A stretch of 64,000 nt of DNA from Actinomadura sp. J1-007 (GTDB taxonomy: Bacteria > Actinomycetota > Actinomycetes > Streptosporangiales > Streptosporangiaceae). Both the position numbers and the translations under genes were made by a program. The number at the start of each line of letters is the position of its first letter. Position 1 is the first letter of the stretch. Shown here in pieces: positions 1-8,432 of this stretch. The notes under the pieces were generated by a model, which searched no databases, was not told the origin of the DNA, and saw nothing but the letters and a program-made list of their open reading frames with translations. The stretch spans positions 4,960,001 through 5,024,000 of the forward strand of contig NZ_WING01000001.1 in the NCBI RefSeq assembly GCF_009793335.1, written 5' to 3'.

Positions 1-550
1 TCTCGACGTACTCGATCGGGTTGGGCACGCGCGCGCCGGTGATGTTGGCCAGCTCCCACAGCGACTCGCGCAGCAGGTTCTCGGTGCTCTCGGCGAACCG
101 CCGCCGCCACGCCCGCGACCGGGCGGGCACCGTCCGCGCCCACAGGTCGGCGAGGCCGCGCTCGACGGCGTTGACGGGCTCGGGCGGCTCGCCGTCGGCC
201 ATGAACGCGCCGAGCCGGTCGAGGTAGGCCCTCGCGCCCTCCTGGTCGCGGGTCCGCTTGAAGACCTCCAGGAAGTGGTCGTCGAAGTAGAACACCCACA
301 CGTACCAGTCGGTGATGAGGTCGAGCTCGACGGCGTCGCAGTCGGGATGGGTGTAGGCGCACAGCAGCGCGTAGTCCATCGCGTCCAGCGCGCGCTCGTC
401 CCAGATGTCGGGGGTGCCGGGGTCGCGGGTCTCGTCCAGCATCCCGAGGTCGCGGGCCCAGGCCCGGCTGTGCGCGCGGGCCCGCTCCAGATGCGGGTTG
501 AGGCGCGCGGGGTACGGGACGTAGAACTCGGGCAGCTCGAATGGTCGCAT
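1..550 (-). CDS. geoA: Germacradienol/geosmin synthase, N-terminal part (runs off the left edge)
   Basis: This is the N-terminal germacradienol-forming domain of the bifunctional terpene cyclase that turns farnesyl diphosphate into the earthy odorant geosmin. About 183 residues are visible, starting at the ATG whose complement is at 548-550. They begin MRPFELPEFYVPYPARLNPH and carry the first metal-binding motif DDHFLE at residues 90-95, preceded by ITDWYVWVFYF. This is the hallmark of the actinomycete geosmin synthase family. The full enzyme is about 720-760 residues, so the second (geosmin-forming) domain and the NSE motifs of both domains lie outside the window. The gene points away from everything else here. 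Family assignment is very secure; completeness cannot be judged. Confidence 0.93.
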   Translation of the reverse strand, partial: MRPFELPEFYVPYPARLNPHLERARAHSRAWARDLGMLDETRDPGTPDIWDERALDAMDYALLCAYTHPDCDAVELDLITDWYVWVFYFDDHFLEVFKRTRDQEGARAYLDRLGAFMADGEPPEPVNAVERGLADLWARTVPARSRAWRRRFAESTENLLRESLWELANITGARVPNPIEYVE

Positions 551-732
551 GAACGGCCAGGTCCCTTCCGTCGCGGTCGGGGTTCGGTGGTGCGCCGGGC
601 GTCGGCGGCGCGCCGGGCTGCGGCGGCGCGCCGGCGCCTTCGCTCCGGGCAACGTACCGCGCTCGCCCGGTTACCGCTGGTTAGATTTCCGTATGGCGTC
701 ATGGGTCGCGCCTGTCCGGGTACGGGCGGCAC

Positions 733-1110
733 ATGAGCAAGTCGCGCCAGCCGGAACGAGTGGACGAGAACGACCCGGTCGAGCAGAACATCGCGCTCGC
801 CCGCCACGTCCTCGACGCCGCGCAGCGGGAGGTGTGGTCGAAGGCGAGGCGGCGGCTGCCCGCCGTCAGGCTCGCCGCCGTGGCGGGCACGCTGGGCGTC
901 GCCGCCACCGCCGCGTCGTACCGGCTGAACGTCCTGCTGCTGGAGAAGAAGCTGCCGCCCGAGGTCGCCGCGCTCGTCGCGACCGCCGTCTACGGGAGCG
1001 GCGCGGGCGCCGCCGCGGTCGCCGCGTCGCGCAAGTGGCGCGGGCACCCGGCGCCGCTCCCGACCGACACCGCCCGCCAGGTCACCGAGATCCTCACCGA
1101 CCGCGACTGA
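733..1110 (+). CDS. Small two-helix membrane protein, phage-holin-3-superfamily-like
   Basis: A 125-residue protein with a charged N-terminal segment (residues 1-45), a hydrophobic segment at about 48-65, a short loop, a second hydrophobic segment at about 77-98 and a basic tail. This layout resembles the small actinobacterial proteins annotated as phage holin family (PF07332-like), which are chromosomal and not lytic. The gene is divergent from geosmin synthase and convergent with the DUF2993 gene. Function is unknown. The assignment rests on size and topology rather than on a sequence motif. Confidence 0.55.
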   Translation: MSKSRQPERVDENDPVEQNIALARHVLDAAQREVWSKARRRLPAVRLAAVAGTLGVAATAASYRLNVLLLEKKLPPEVAALVATAVYGSGAGAAAVAASRKWRGHPAPLPTDTARQVTEILTDRD

Positions 1111-1147
1111 ACGGCGGCGAAACCGAACGGCGGGCGGGCGCGGGCCG

Positions 1148-1876
1148 CTACTGGTCGGTGAACTTCACGTTCCGGCCGGTGATGGCGAGGCTGACGCCGT
1201 CCTTGCCGACGGTCAGGCTCTGGAACGCCAGCCCCATCGGCAGCCCGCTCACCGGGACCGTGAAGTCGAGCGTGTCGCCGAGGTCCTCCAGCGGGAAGTC
1301 CTCCACCGACAGCGCCTTCACCCGGATGTTGCCGCCCTCTTTGGTGACGCTCGCCGTCGCGGTGCCCTCGGTGACGCCGAGATCGACGTTCGCCTGGACC
1401 TTGCCGGGGCCCGCGGCCTTCAGCTCCATGGCGGGCTCGCCGCCCGCCTTCGCCAGGTCGGCGAAGCTGACGAACGCCGACCCGTCGACCGAGCCGAGCG
1501 TTCCGCTGCGGAAGCCGGAATCGACGTGGACGTCGCGTGCGCGTGCGTCGAGGCGGGTGATGTTCAACGGGCCCTCGGCGATGTTCTTCGCTTTGAGCCT
1601 TACATCGTGGAAGTCGCGCGAGACGACCTGGGTGAGGAACGGAACGCCTTTGATCGTCACGTCCGGCGTGGTCGGAAATCCCTCTTTCTTGATCTCCGAG
1701 GCCATCGTGCGCTCGGCGTAGGCAGCCGCCAGGCGGTCCGCGACCGCCACGGCCATGACCAGCAGCAGCAGGACGCACGCGAGGACGATCGGCCACCGGC
1801 GCGCTCTGCGCCGCGGCAGCGGGTCCACCCGTGTCACGGTCACCGGAGCGGCCGGTTCGCCATGGCATTCACTCAA
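1148..1876 (-). CDS. DUF2993 / LmeA-family lipid-binding membrane protein
   Basis: A 242-residue protein with a short basic N-terminus, one membrane anchor at about residues 28-48 and an extracytoplasmic domain. That domain shows the DUF2993 pattern: MASEIKKEGF, then a core with VTIKGVPFLTQV followed by FHDVRLKAKNI. Characterised relatives (mycobacterial LmeA) bind phospholipid and take part in lipomannan elongation in the periplasm; that role is only inferred here. The frame opens with a TTG at 1876. A GTG at 1843 is an alternative, and neither has a convincing ribosome binding site. The gene diverges from the FHA-ABC gene across about 64 bases. Confidence 0.75.
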   Translation of the reverse strand: MSECHGEPAAPVTVTRVDPLPRRRARRWPIVLACVLLLLVMAVAVADRLAAAYAERTMASEIKKEGFPTTPDVTIKGVPFLTQVVSRDFHDVRLKAKNIAEGPLNITRLDARARDVHVDSGFRSGTLGSVDGSAFVSFADLAKAGGEPAMELKAAGPGKVQANVDLGVTEGTATASVTKEGGNIRVKALSVEDFPLEDLGDTLDFTVPVSGLPMGLAFQSLTVGKDGVSLAITGRNVKFTDQ

Positions 1877-1940
1877 TTCCGCGAAAGCGGCCGTGTCAAT
1901 ATTCCTCCCCTTATCGCGGAGGAGGACTTACACTCCGGAC

Positions 1941-4418
1941 ATGACGGCCGGAGCCTCCGCCGAATCGCCCGCCGTGCCGGTTCTCGTCGTGCGGACGGGG
2001 GACCGGGTGCACCGCCTGCGCCCGGGCGGCTCGTACCGGATCGGCCGCGACCCGGCGGCCGAGATCCCCCTGGACGACCGCCGCGTCTCGTGGAACCACG
2101 CGGTGCTCCGCGCCGGTCCGACGGGCTGGGTGATCGAGGACGCGGGGAGCAGCAACGGCACGTTCTTCGAGGGCAGACGCGTGCAGCGCATGCTCATCGA
2201 GGGTGCGCGCACGTTCCGCCTCGGCAACCCCGCCGACGGTGCCGCCGTCGACTGCTTCGCCGACGCCCCGCCGCCGCGGCCCGTTCCGCCGCCGCCCCAG
2301 GCACCGCAGGCGGAGCCGCGCACGCGGGTGCAGAGCCCGCAGCCGCCGCCCGCGCAGCCGCGTTCCCGGCCGGCGCCGCCCGTTCCGCCCGCCCCGCCCG
2401 CGCGCCGTCCGGAGCCTGCGGAGCCCCGGCAGGCGCCGCCGCGGCGGCCGAGTGTGGACAGGCATCCGAGCTCGGTGATCCGCGTCGCGCCGCGCGCGCT
2501 GCGCATCGGGCGGGCGCCGGACAACGACGTCGTGCTGTCCGATCTGGTCGTGTCGCGGCACCACGCGGAGCTGCGGACGCTCGGTCCCGGACAGCGTGAG
2601 ATCGTCGATCTCGGCAGCCACAACGGGACGTACGTCAACGGCGTGCGGGTCGAGCGGGCGGCGTTCGGCGAGGACGACCTGCTCGGCGTCGGGCACGCGA
2701 CGTTCCGGCTGGTGGGCGAGGAGCTGCGCGAGTTCGTCGACACCGGGGACGTGTCGGTGTCGGTGGAGGGGCTCACCGTGCGGACGCCGGAGGGCAAGGT
2801 GATCCTCGACGGCGTCGGCTTCCCGATCCCCGAACGGTCGCTGGTGGCGGTGATCGGCCCGAGCGGCGCGGGCAAGTCGACGCTGCTGGGGGCCGTGACC
2901 GGGACGCGGCCGGCGACGGAGGGCACCGTCCGGTACGACAGCCGCGACCTGTACGCCGACTACGACGAGCTGCGGCACCGCATCGGGCTCGTCCCGCAGG
3001 AGGACATCCTGCACACCCAGCTCGGCACGCGGAAGGCGCTGCTGTTCGCGGCCGAGCTGCGGTTCCCCGGCGACACCCGCAAGGAGGAGCGCGAGCAGCG
3101 CGTGGACGAGGTGCTCGCCGAGCTGGGGCTCACGCCGCACGCGGGCACGCGGATCGACCGGCTGTCGGGCGGGCAGCGCAAGCGGGTCAGCGTCGCGCTG
3201 GAGCTGTTGACCAAGCCGTCGCTGCTGTTCCTGGACGAGCCGACGTCCGGCCTCGACCCCGGGCTCGACAAGACCGTGATGGAGATGCTGGCCGAGCTGG
3301 CGCACGACGGCCGTACGGTCATCGTCGTCACGCACAGCGTCGCCAACCTCGACACCTGCGACCGGCTGCTCGTCCTCGTGCCGGGCGGGCGGCTCGCGTA
3401 CTACGGCCCGCCGGACGAGGGGCTCGCGCACTTCGGGAAGAAGAGCTGGGCCGAGGTGTTCCAGGCGTTCGACCGCGATCCGGAGCGCGACTGGGCGGCG
3501 GAGTTCCGCGCCTCGCCCCGTTTCGCGCGGTACGTCGCGTACGCCCAGGGGCAGCGCGGCGACCGGACCGAGGCGCGCCCGCCGACGCCGCCTCCGGCGC
3601 AGCAGTCGCGGTTCGCGCAGCTCAGCACGTTGTGCCGGCGCTATCTCGCGGTGATCGCGTCCGACCGGAGCTATCTGGTGCTGCTCGGCGTGATGCCGCT
3701 GATCCTCGGCGGGCTGACGGCCGCGCTCCCGGCGGACAAGGGCCTGGCCGGGCCGCCGGAGAGCAACCAGGACGCCGCCGCCAAGCTGATGGTGCTGGTG
3801 TTCGCGGCGTGCTTCGCCGGGACCGGCAACGCGGTCCGCGAGCTGGTCAAGGAGCGCACGATCTACCGGCGGGAACGGGCCGCGGGCCTGTCCGCCGGGG
3901 TGTACCTGATGTCCAAGCTGATGGTGCTCGGCCTGATCACCGGCCTCCAGGCGATCGTGCTCGTCCTGATCGGGCTGGTGTGGGTCGACAAGCCGTCCTC
4001 CGGGACGTTCACGTCGGTGCTGCCCGAGCTGATGCTGTCGATGGGGCTGCTCGGCGTCGTGTCGATGACGCTCGGCCTGCTCGTGTCGGCGTCGGTCAAC
4101 AGCTCGGAGAAGACGCTGCCCCTGCTCATCGTGATCTCGATGGGGCAGCTCGTGCTGTGCGGCGCGCTCGTACGGCTCGTCGGCCTGCCCGGACTGGAGC
4201 AGCTCGCCTGGCTGTCGCCGTCCCGCTGGGGGATGGGCGCGGCGGCGGCGACGGTCGATCTCGACACCATCACGCCCCCGGCGGAGGACCCGGACCCGCT
4301 GTGGAAGCACAGCGCGTCGGTCTGGGCGATGGACATGGGCGTCTGCGCCGCGCTCGCGGTCGTGTTCGTGGCCGTCGCGTGGTGGCGGCTGGACCGCCTG
4401 CGCCCCCGCCGCCGCTGA
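1941..4418 (+). CDS. FHA-FHA-ABC ATPase-permease fusion (Rv1747-like ABC-2 transporter)
   Basis: An 825-residue half-transporter. Two forkhead-associated domains (about residues 15-95 with SSNGTFF, and 180-250 with SRHHAEL and SHNGTYVNG) flank a proline/arginine-rich linker of about 65 residues. An ABC ATPase domain follows, with Walker A GPSGAGKST near 306-314, signature LSGGQRKR near 408, and FLDEPTSGLDP. The C-terminal third is an ABC-2 permease with six hydrophobic segments. FHA domains bind phosphothreonine, so transport is probably controlled by a Ser/Thr kinase; mycobacterial Rv1747 is the precedent, linked to cell-envelope lipids. The ATG at 1941 is chosen because GGAGGA lies about 12 bases upstream; an upstream in-frame extension would overlap the divergent gene. 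No kinase gene is adjacent. Confidence 0.9.
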   Translation: MTAGASAESPAVPVLVVRTGDRVHRLRPGGSYRIGRDPAAEIPLDDRRVSWNHAVLRAGPTGWVIEDAGSSNGTFFEGRRVQRMLIEGARTFRLGNPADGAAVDCFADAPPPRPVPPPPQAPQAEPRTRVQSPQPPPAQPRSRPAPPVPPAPPARRPEPAEPRQAPPRRPSVDRHPSSVIRVAPRALRIGRAPDNDVVLSDLVVSRHHAELRTLGPGQREIVDLGSHNGTYVNGVRVERAAFGEDDLLGVGHATFRLVGEELREFVDTGDVSVSVEGLTVRTPEGKVILDGVGFPIPERSLVAVIGPSGAGKSTLLGAVTGTRPATEGTVRYDSRDLYADYDELRHRIGLVPQEDILHTQLGTRKALLFAAELRFPGDTRKEEREQRVDEVLAELGLTPHAGTRIDRLSGGQRKRVSVALELLTKPSLLFLDEPTSGLDPGLDKTVMEMLAELAHDGRTVIVVTHSVANLDTCDRLLVLVPGGRLAYYGPPDEGLAHFGKKSWAEVFQAFDRDPERDWAAEFRASPRFARYVAYAQGQRGDRTEARPPTPPPAQQSRFAQLSTLCRRYLAVIASDRSYLVLLGVMPLILGGLTAALPADKGLAGPPESNQDAAAKLMVLVFAACFAGTGNAVRELVKERTIYRRERAAGLSAGVYLMSKLMVLGLITGLQAIVLVLIGLVWVDKPSSGTFTSVLPELMLSMGLLGVVSMTLGLLVSASVNSSEKTLPLLIVISMGQLVLCGALVRLVGLPGLEQLAWLSPSRWGMGAAAATVDLDTITPPAEDPDPLWKHSASVWAMDMGVCAALAVVFVAVAWWRLDRLRPRRR

Positions 4419-4529
4419 TCCGGGGCCTGCCGTAACGCCGCTGACCTGCGGTGACGTCCTTGCCCCGGCTTTGCCCGGGACGGGGAATACCGGCTGACTC
4501 AGGTCGATGATCCTGGGTAGGACCCGACC

Positions 4530-5222
4530 ATGGACAGCGCGAACAATTCGGACGGCGACGTACCCCCAGGCGGAGGACGACCCCCCGGCGGCGCGCCCCC
4601 GGGCGGCCCGCCGGTGCGGGCGGTGATCACGCTCGTCGTGAACGGGACCGAGCACCGGATCGGGGTGGACACGCGGGCGTCCCTGCTGGACGTGCTGCGC
4701 GAGGACCTCGGGCTGACCGGCTCGAAGAAGGGCTGCGACCACGGCCAGTGCGGCGCCTGCACGATCCTGCTGGACGGCCGGCGCGCCAACGGCTGCCTCG
4801 CCCTGGCGGTCGCCCACGACGGCGCGCGGATCACGACGGTGGAGGGCCTCGCCGACGGCGACCGGCTCAGCCCGCTCCAGGAGGCGTTCATCGAGTACGA
4901 CGCGTTCCAGTGCGGCTACTGCACCCCGGGCCAGCTCTGCTCGGCGACCGCCGTGCTGGACGAGGCGGCGGCCGGGTGGCCGAGCGCCGTCACGCCGGAC
5001 ATCACCGCCGCGACGCCGATGCTGGACGCCGCGGAGATCCGCGAGCGGATGAGCGGCAACCTGTGCCGCTGCGGCGCGTACGTCAACATCGTCGCGGCGC
5101 TGCGCGACACCGCCGAACGCGCGGAGCGGCAGTCCGCGGCCGACGCCGCCCGCGCGACCAGCGCCGCGTCCGACGCCAGGTCCGAGGCGATCGGGCACGC
5201 CCAGGGGGTGGGGCGCCGATGA
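4530..5222 (+). CDS. paoA: Aldehyde/xanthine oxidoreductase family, 2Fe-2S subunit (PaoA/YagT-like)
   Basis: A 230-residue electron-transfer subunit of a molybdenum hydroxylase. After a Pro/Gly-rich N-terminal stretch (residues 1-30) comes a plant-type ferredoxin domain with CDHGQCGACTILLDG, then the all-helical domain with QCGYCTPGQ and NLCRCGAY. These hold the two 2Fe-2S clusters that carry electrons from molybdopterin to FAD. No Tat signal is evident in the N-terminus, unlike E. coli PaoA. The low-complexity Pro/Gly stretch could instead mean the true start is further in, for example the GTG before VRAVITLVVNG. It is the first gene of a three-gene operon and overlaps the FAD subunit by 4 bases. 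Confidence 0.92.
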   Translation: MDSANNSDGDVPPGGGRPPGGAPPGGPPVRAVITLVVNGTEHRIGVDTRASLLDVLREDLGLTGSKKGCDHGQCGACTILLDGRRANGCLALAVAHDGARITTVEGLADGDRLSPLQEAFIEYDAFQCGYCTPGQLCSATAVLDEAAAGWPSAVTPDITAATPMLDAAEIRERMSGNLCRCGAYVNIVAALRDTAERAERQSAADAARATSAASDARSEAIGHAQGVGRR

Positions 5223-6247
5223 GGCCGTTCGTCTACGAGCGCGCCGGGACGGCGGACGACGCGCTGGCGCTGCACGACGGCGACGCCCGCTACCTCGGCG
5301 GCGGGACGAACCTCGTCGACCTGATGCGGCTCGGCGTCGAGCTGCCCGGCCGGCTGGTCGACGTCGCGCACCTGCCGCTGGACCGGATCGAGACCGGCGG
5401 CGACGGCGGGCTGGTGATCGGCGCGACCGTCCGCAACAGCGACCTGGCCGCCGACCCGTCCGTCCGCGCGAGCCACCCGGTGCTCGCCGAGGCCGTCCTC
5501 GCGGGCGCCTCCGGCCAGATCCGCAACCTCGCGACCGTGGGCGGCAACCTGCTCCAGCGCACCCGCTGCCCCTACTTCCAGAACGCCGGCAAGCCCTGCA
5601 ACAAGCGCGCCCCCGGGAGCGGCTGCCCGGCGTACGAGGGCGAGCACCACAACCTCGCGATCCTCGGGCACTCGACCGCGTGCGTCGCGACCCACCCGTC
5701 CGACATGGCCGTCGCGCTCGCGGCGCTGGACGCGCGCGTGCGCGTCCGCCGCCGGTCGGGCGGCGAGCGGCCGGTGCCGCTCGGGGACTTCTACCGGCTG
5801 CCCGGCGACGACCCGTCGCGGGACACGACGCTGGAGCCCGGCGACCTCGTCACGGCGGTCGAGGTGCCGCCGGTCGGGATGCCGTCGCGGTACCGGAAGG
5901 TCCGCGAGCGCGCCTCGTTCGCGTTCGCGCTGGTCTCCGTCGCGGCGGCGCTGGACGTCGCGGACGGCGAGGTCCGCGACTGCCGGATCGCGCTCGGCGG
6001 CGTCGCGCACATGCCGTGGCGGGCGCGGCGGGCCGAGGAGGTCCTGCGCGGCCTCCCGGCGAACGAGGAGTCGTACATCCGCGCGGCGGAGGCGGAGCTG
6101 GAGCTCGCCGAACCGCTGCGCGACAACGCGTACAAGGTGCCGCTCGCCACCAACCTCATCGCGCGCACGCTCAGCGAGCTGGGAAGCGGGGAGCGGGCCG
6201 GAGGCGACGGCCGGGCGCCGGGTCCGTCGGACGGAGGGCTGTCGTGA
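5219..6247 (+). CDS. paoB: Aldehyde oxidoreductase FAD-binding subunit with 4Fe-4S insertion (PaoB/YagS-like)
   Basis: A 342-residue FAD subunit of the xanthine-oxidase family. The FAD-binding signature is seen as YLGGGTNLVDLMR (about 25-37) and ATVGGNLLQRTRC (about 105-117). The four cysteines at 117, 127, 136 and 155, in RTRCPYF, CNKRAPGSGC and STACVATHPSDMAV, reproduce the extra 4Fe-4S loop known from E. coli PaoB. This separates it from ordinary CO dehydrogenase medium chains. The ATG at 5219 overlaps the upstream stop, and the 3' end overlaps the next gene at a GTGA, so the subunits are probably translationally coupled. Confidence 0.93.
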   Translation: MRPFVYERAGTADDALALHDGDARYLGGGTNLVDLMRLGVELPGRLVDVAHLPLDRIETGGDGGLVIGATVRNSDLAADPSVRASHPVLAEAVLAGASGQIRNLATVGGNLLQRTRCPYFQNAGKPCNKRAPGSGCPAYEGEHHNLAILGHSTACVATHPSDMAVALAALDARVRVRRRSGGERPVPLGDFYRLPGDDPSRDTTLEPGDLVTAVEVPPVGMPSRYRKVRERASFAFALVSVAAALDVADGEVRDCRIALGGVAHMPWRARRAEEVLRGLPANEESYIRAAEAELELAEPLRDNAYKVPLATNLIARTLSELGSGERAGGDGRAPGPSDGGLS

Positions 6248-8304
6248 GGGCGTTGGAACGGGTCGAGGGCCGCGACAAGGTCACCGGGCGCGCCCGGTAC
6301 GCGTACGAGTACCCGGTGGAGGGCGCGGTGTACGCGTCGGCCGTCCAGGCGACCGTCGGGCGCGGCACGATCGCGGCGGTGGACGCCGAGGCGGCGCTCG
6401 CGATCCCCGGCGTCCTCGCCGTGGTGTCGTGCGAGAACGCGCCGCGGCTGCGGCAGGCGGCCGACGCCGAGCTCGCGGTCTTCCAGTCGCGGGAGGTGTC
6501 GTACCGGGGGCAGCTCGTCGCCGCCGTGGTCGCCGAGACGCTGGACACGGCGCGGGACGCGGCCCGGTTCGTCCGGATCGAGTACGCGCCCGCGGCCGAG
6601 GGCCCCGACGTACGGCTCCACCCGGGCCATCCGGGGATCTACAAGCCCGACAAGGTGAACCCGACGTTCCCGGCCGACTCGGTGAAGGGCGACCCGGAGG
6701 AGGCGCTGCCCGCGTCGGCCGTCCAGGTCGAGGCGACCTACACCACGCCCGCCGAGCACAACAACGCGATGGAGCCGCACGCCACGCTGGCGGTGTGGGA
6801 GGAGGACGGGGGCCTGACGCTCTACGACTCCAACCAGGGCTCCTCCACCGTGCGCGACACGCTCGCCGAGATCTTCGGGCTGGAGCCCGAGCGGGTGCGG
6901 GTCGTCTCGCCGCACGTCGGCGGCGGCTTCGGGTCCAAGGGCACGCCGCGTCCGAACGTCGTCCTGGCGGCGATGGCCGCCGGAGTGGTCGGGCGTCCGG
7001 TGAAGTTCGCGTTCACGCGGCAGCAGATGTTCTCGGCCACCGGCTACCGGCCGCCGTCGATCCAGCGCGTGCGGCTCGGCGCGGACGGCACCGGGCGGCT
7101 GACGACGGTCGTCCACGAGGCGCTGTCGCAGACGTCGATGATCCGCGAGTTCGTGGAGCAGACGGCGACGCCGACGCGGATGATGTACCAGGCGCCGAAC
7201 CGGCGGACCGCGCACCGCGTGACCCGGCTCAACGTCCCGACGCCGTCGTGGATGCGCGCGCCGGGGGAGACGCCCGGCATGTACGCGCTGGAGTCGGCGA
7301 TGGACGAGCTGGCGTACGCCGCCGGGATCGACCCCGTCGAGCTGCGGATCCGCAACGAGCCCGAGACCGATCCCGAGAGCGGCCTGCCGTTCAGCTCGCG
7401 GAACCTCGTCGCGTGCCTGCGGGAGGGCGCGGAGCGCTTCGGCTGGGGCGACCGCGACCCCCGCCCCGCGGTGCGGCGGGAGGGCCGCAAGCTCTACGGG
7501 ACGGGCGTCGCCTCGTCCACCTATCCGGCGTACCGCTCGCCCAACCAGGCGTACGTGCGCGCCGACGCCGACGGCCGGTTCACGGTGCGGATCGCCGCCG
7601 CCGACATCGGCACCGGCGCCCGGACCACCCTCACCCTGATCGCCGCCGAGACCCTCAAGGTCGAGCCCGAACGGGTCGCCGTCGAGCTGGGCGACAGCTC
7701 GCTGCCGCGCGCGTCGCTGGCGGGCGGTTCGAGCGGCACCGCCGGGTGGGGCTCGGCCGTCGTCCGGGCGTGCGAGGCCCTGCTGCCGAAGCTCGACGCC
7801 GGGCTCCCGGCGGAGGCGACGGCCGACACGACCGACGAGGTCAAGGCCCAGGAGAAGTACGCCAGGCACGCGTACGGCGCGCAGTTCGCCGAGGTGGAGG
7901 TGGACGTCGACACCGGCGAGGTCCGCGTCCCGCGGATGCTCGGGGTGTTCGCCGCCGGGCGGATCATCAACCCGACGACCGCGCGGTCGCAGTTCATCGG
8001 CGGCATGACGATGGGGCTCGGCATGGCCCTCATGGAGCAGACCGTCATGGACGAGGAGTTCGGCGACTACCTCAACCACGACCTCGCGCAGTACCACGTC
8101 CCGGCCTGCGCCGACGTCCGCGACATCGAGGCGTTCTGGGTGGACGAGCGCGACGCCCACCTGAACCCGATGGGCTCCAAGGGCATCGGCGAGATCGGCA
8201 TCGTCGGCGCGGCGGCGGCCGTCGCGAACGCCGTCCACCACGCCACCGGACTGCGCGTCCGCGACCTGCCGATCACCCCGGCCAAGATCCTCACCGGAAT
8301 GTGA
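6244..8304 (+). CDS. paoC: Aldehyde oxidoreductase molybdenum-cofactor subunit (PaoC/YagR-like)
   Basis: A 686-residue catalytic subunit that binds molybdopterin and oxidises aldehydes (aromatic ones in the E. coli homologue) to acids. Recognisable blocks are the N-terminal DKVTGRARYAYEY, the substrate-pocket stretch YTTPAEHNNAMEPHATLAVW, SPHVGGGFGSKG, and the C-terminal GSKGIGEIGIVGAA, which supplies the conserved catalytic glutamate. Start is a GTG at 6244 overlapping the paoB stop. No xdhC/paoD-type cofactor-insertion gene follows, so maturation must be provided from elsewhere. With aromatic catabolism genes in the same window, detoxification of aromatic aldehydes is a reasonable guess but not shown. 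Confidence 0.92.
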   Translation: MRALERVEGRDKVTGRARYAYEYPVEGAVYASAVQATVGRGTIAAVDAEAALAIPGVLAVVSCENAPRLRQAADAELAVFQSREVSYRGQLVAAVVAETLDTARDAARFVRIEYAPAAEGPDVRLHPGHPGIYKPDKVNPTFPADSVKGDPEEALPASAVQVEATYTTPAEHNNAMEPHATLAVWEEDGGLTLYDSNQGSSTVRDTLAEIFGLEPERVRVVSPHVGGGFGSKGTPRPNVVLAAMAAGVVGRPVKFAFTRQQMFSATGYRPPSIQRVRLGADGTGRLTTVVHEALSQTSMIREFVEQTATPTRMMYQAPNRRTAHRVTRLNVPTPSWMRAPGETPGMYALESAMDELAYAAGIDPVELRIRNEPETDPESGLPFSSRNLVACLREGAERFGWGDRDPRPAVRREGRKLYGTGVASSTYPAYRSPNQAYVRADADGRFTVRIAAADIGTGARTTLTLIAAETLKVEPERVAVELGDSSLPRASLAGGSSGTAGWGSAVVRACEALLPKLDAGLPAEATADTTDEVKAQEKYARHAYGAQFAEVEVDVDTGEVRVPRMLGVFAAGRIINPTTARSQFIGGMTMGLGMALMEQTVMDEEFGDYLNHDLAQYHVPACADVRDIEAFWVDERDAHLNPMGSKGIGEIGIVGAAAAVANAVHHATGLRVRDLPITPAKILTGM

Positions 8305-8432
8305 GGCCCGGCCCGGCCCCGGCGGACCCTCCGCGCGAGATCTGATCCTTCCGCGGGAAGGGGTGATCGGCGGGGGCGGGGCGGGTATCGACCACGTGCT
8401 CGGGGGCGAGCCGACTCCCCGAGGTGATCGCC

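Noticed and set aside
1911..5198. A 1095-codon open frame on the minus strand across the FHA-ABC gene
   Set aside because: It is the high-GC mirror of a gene with strong domain evidence on the plus strand; its translation is Arg/Pro/Gly-rich without any motif.
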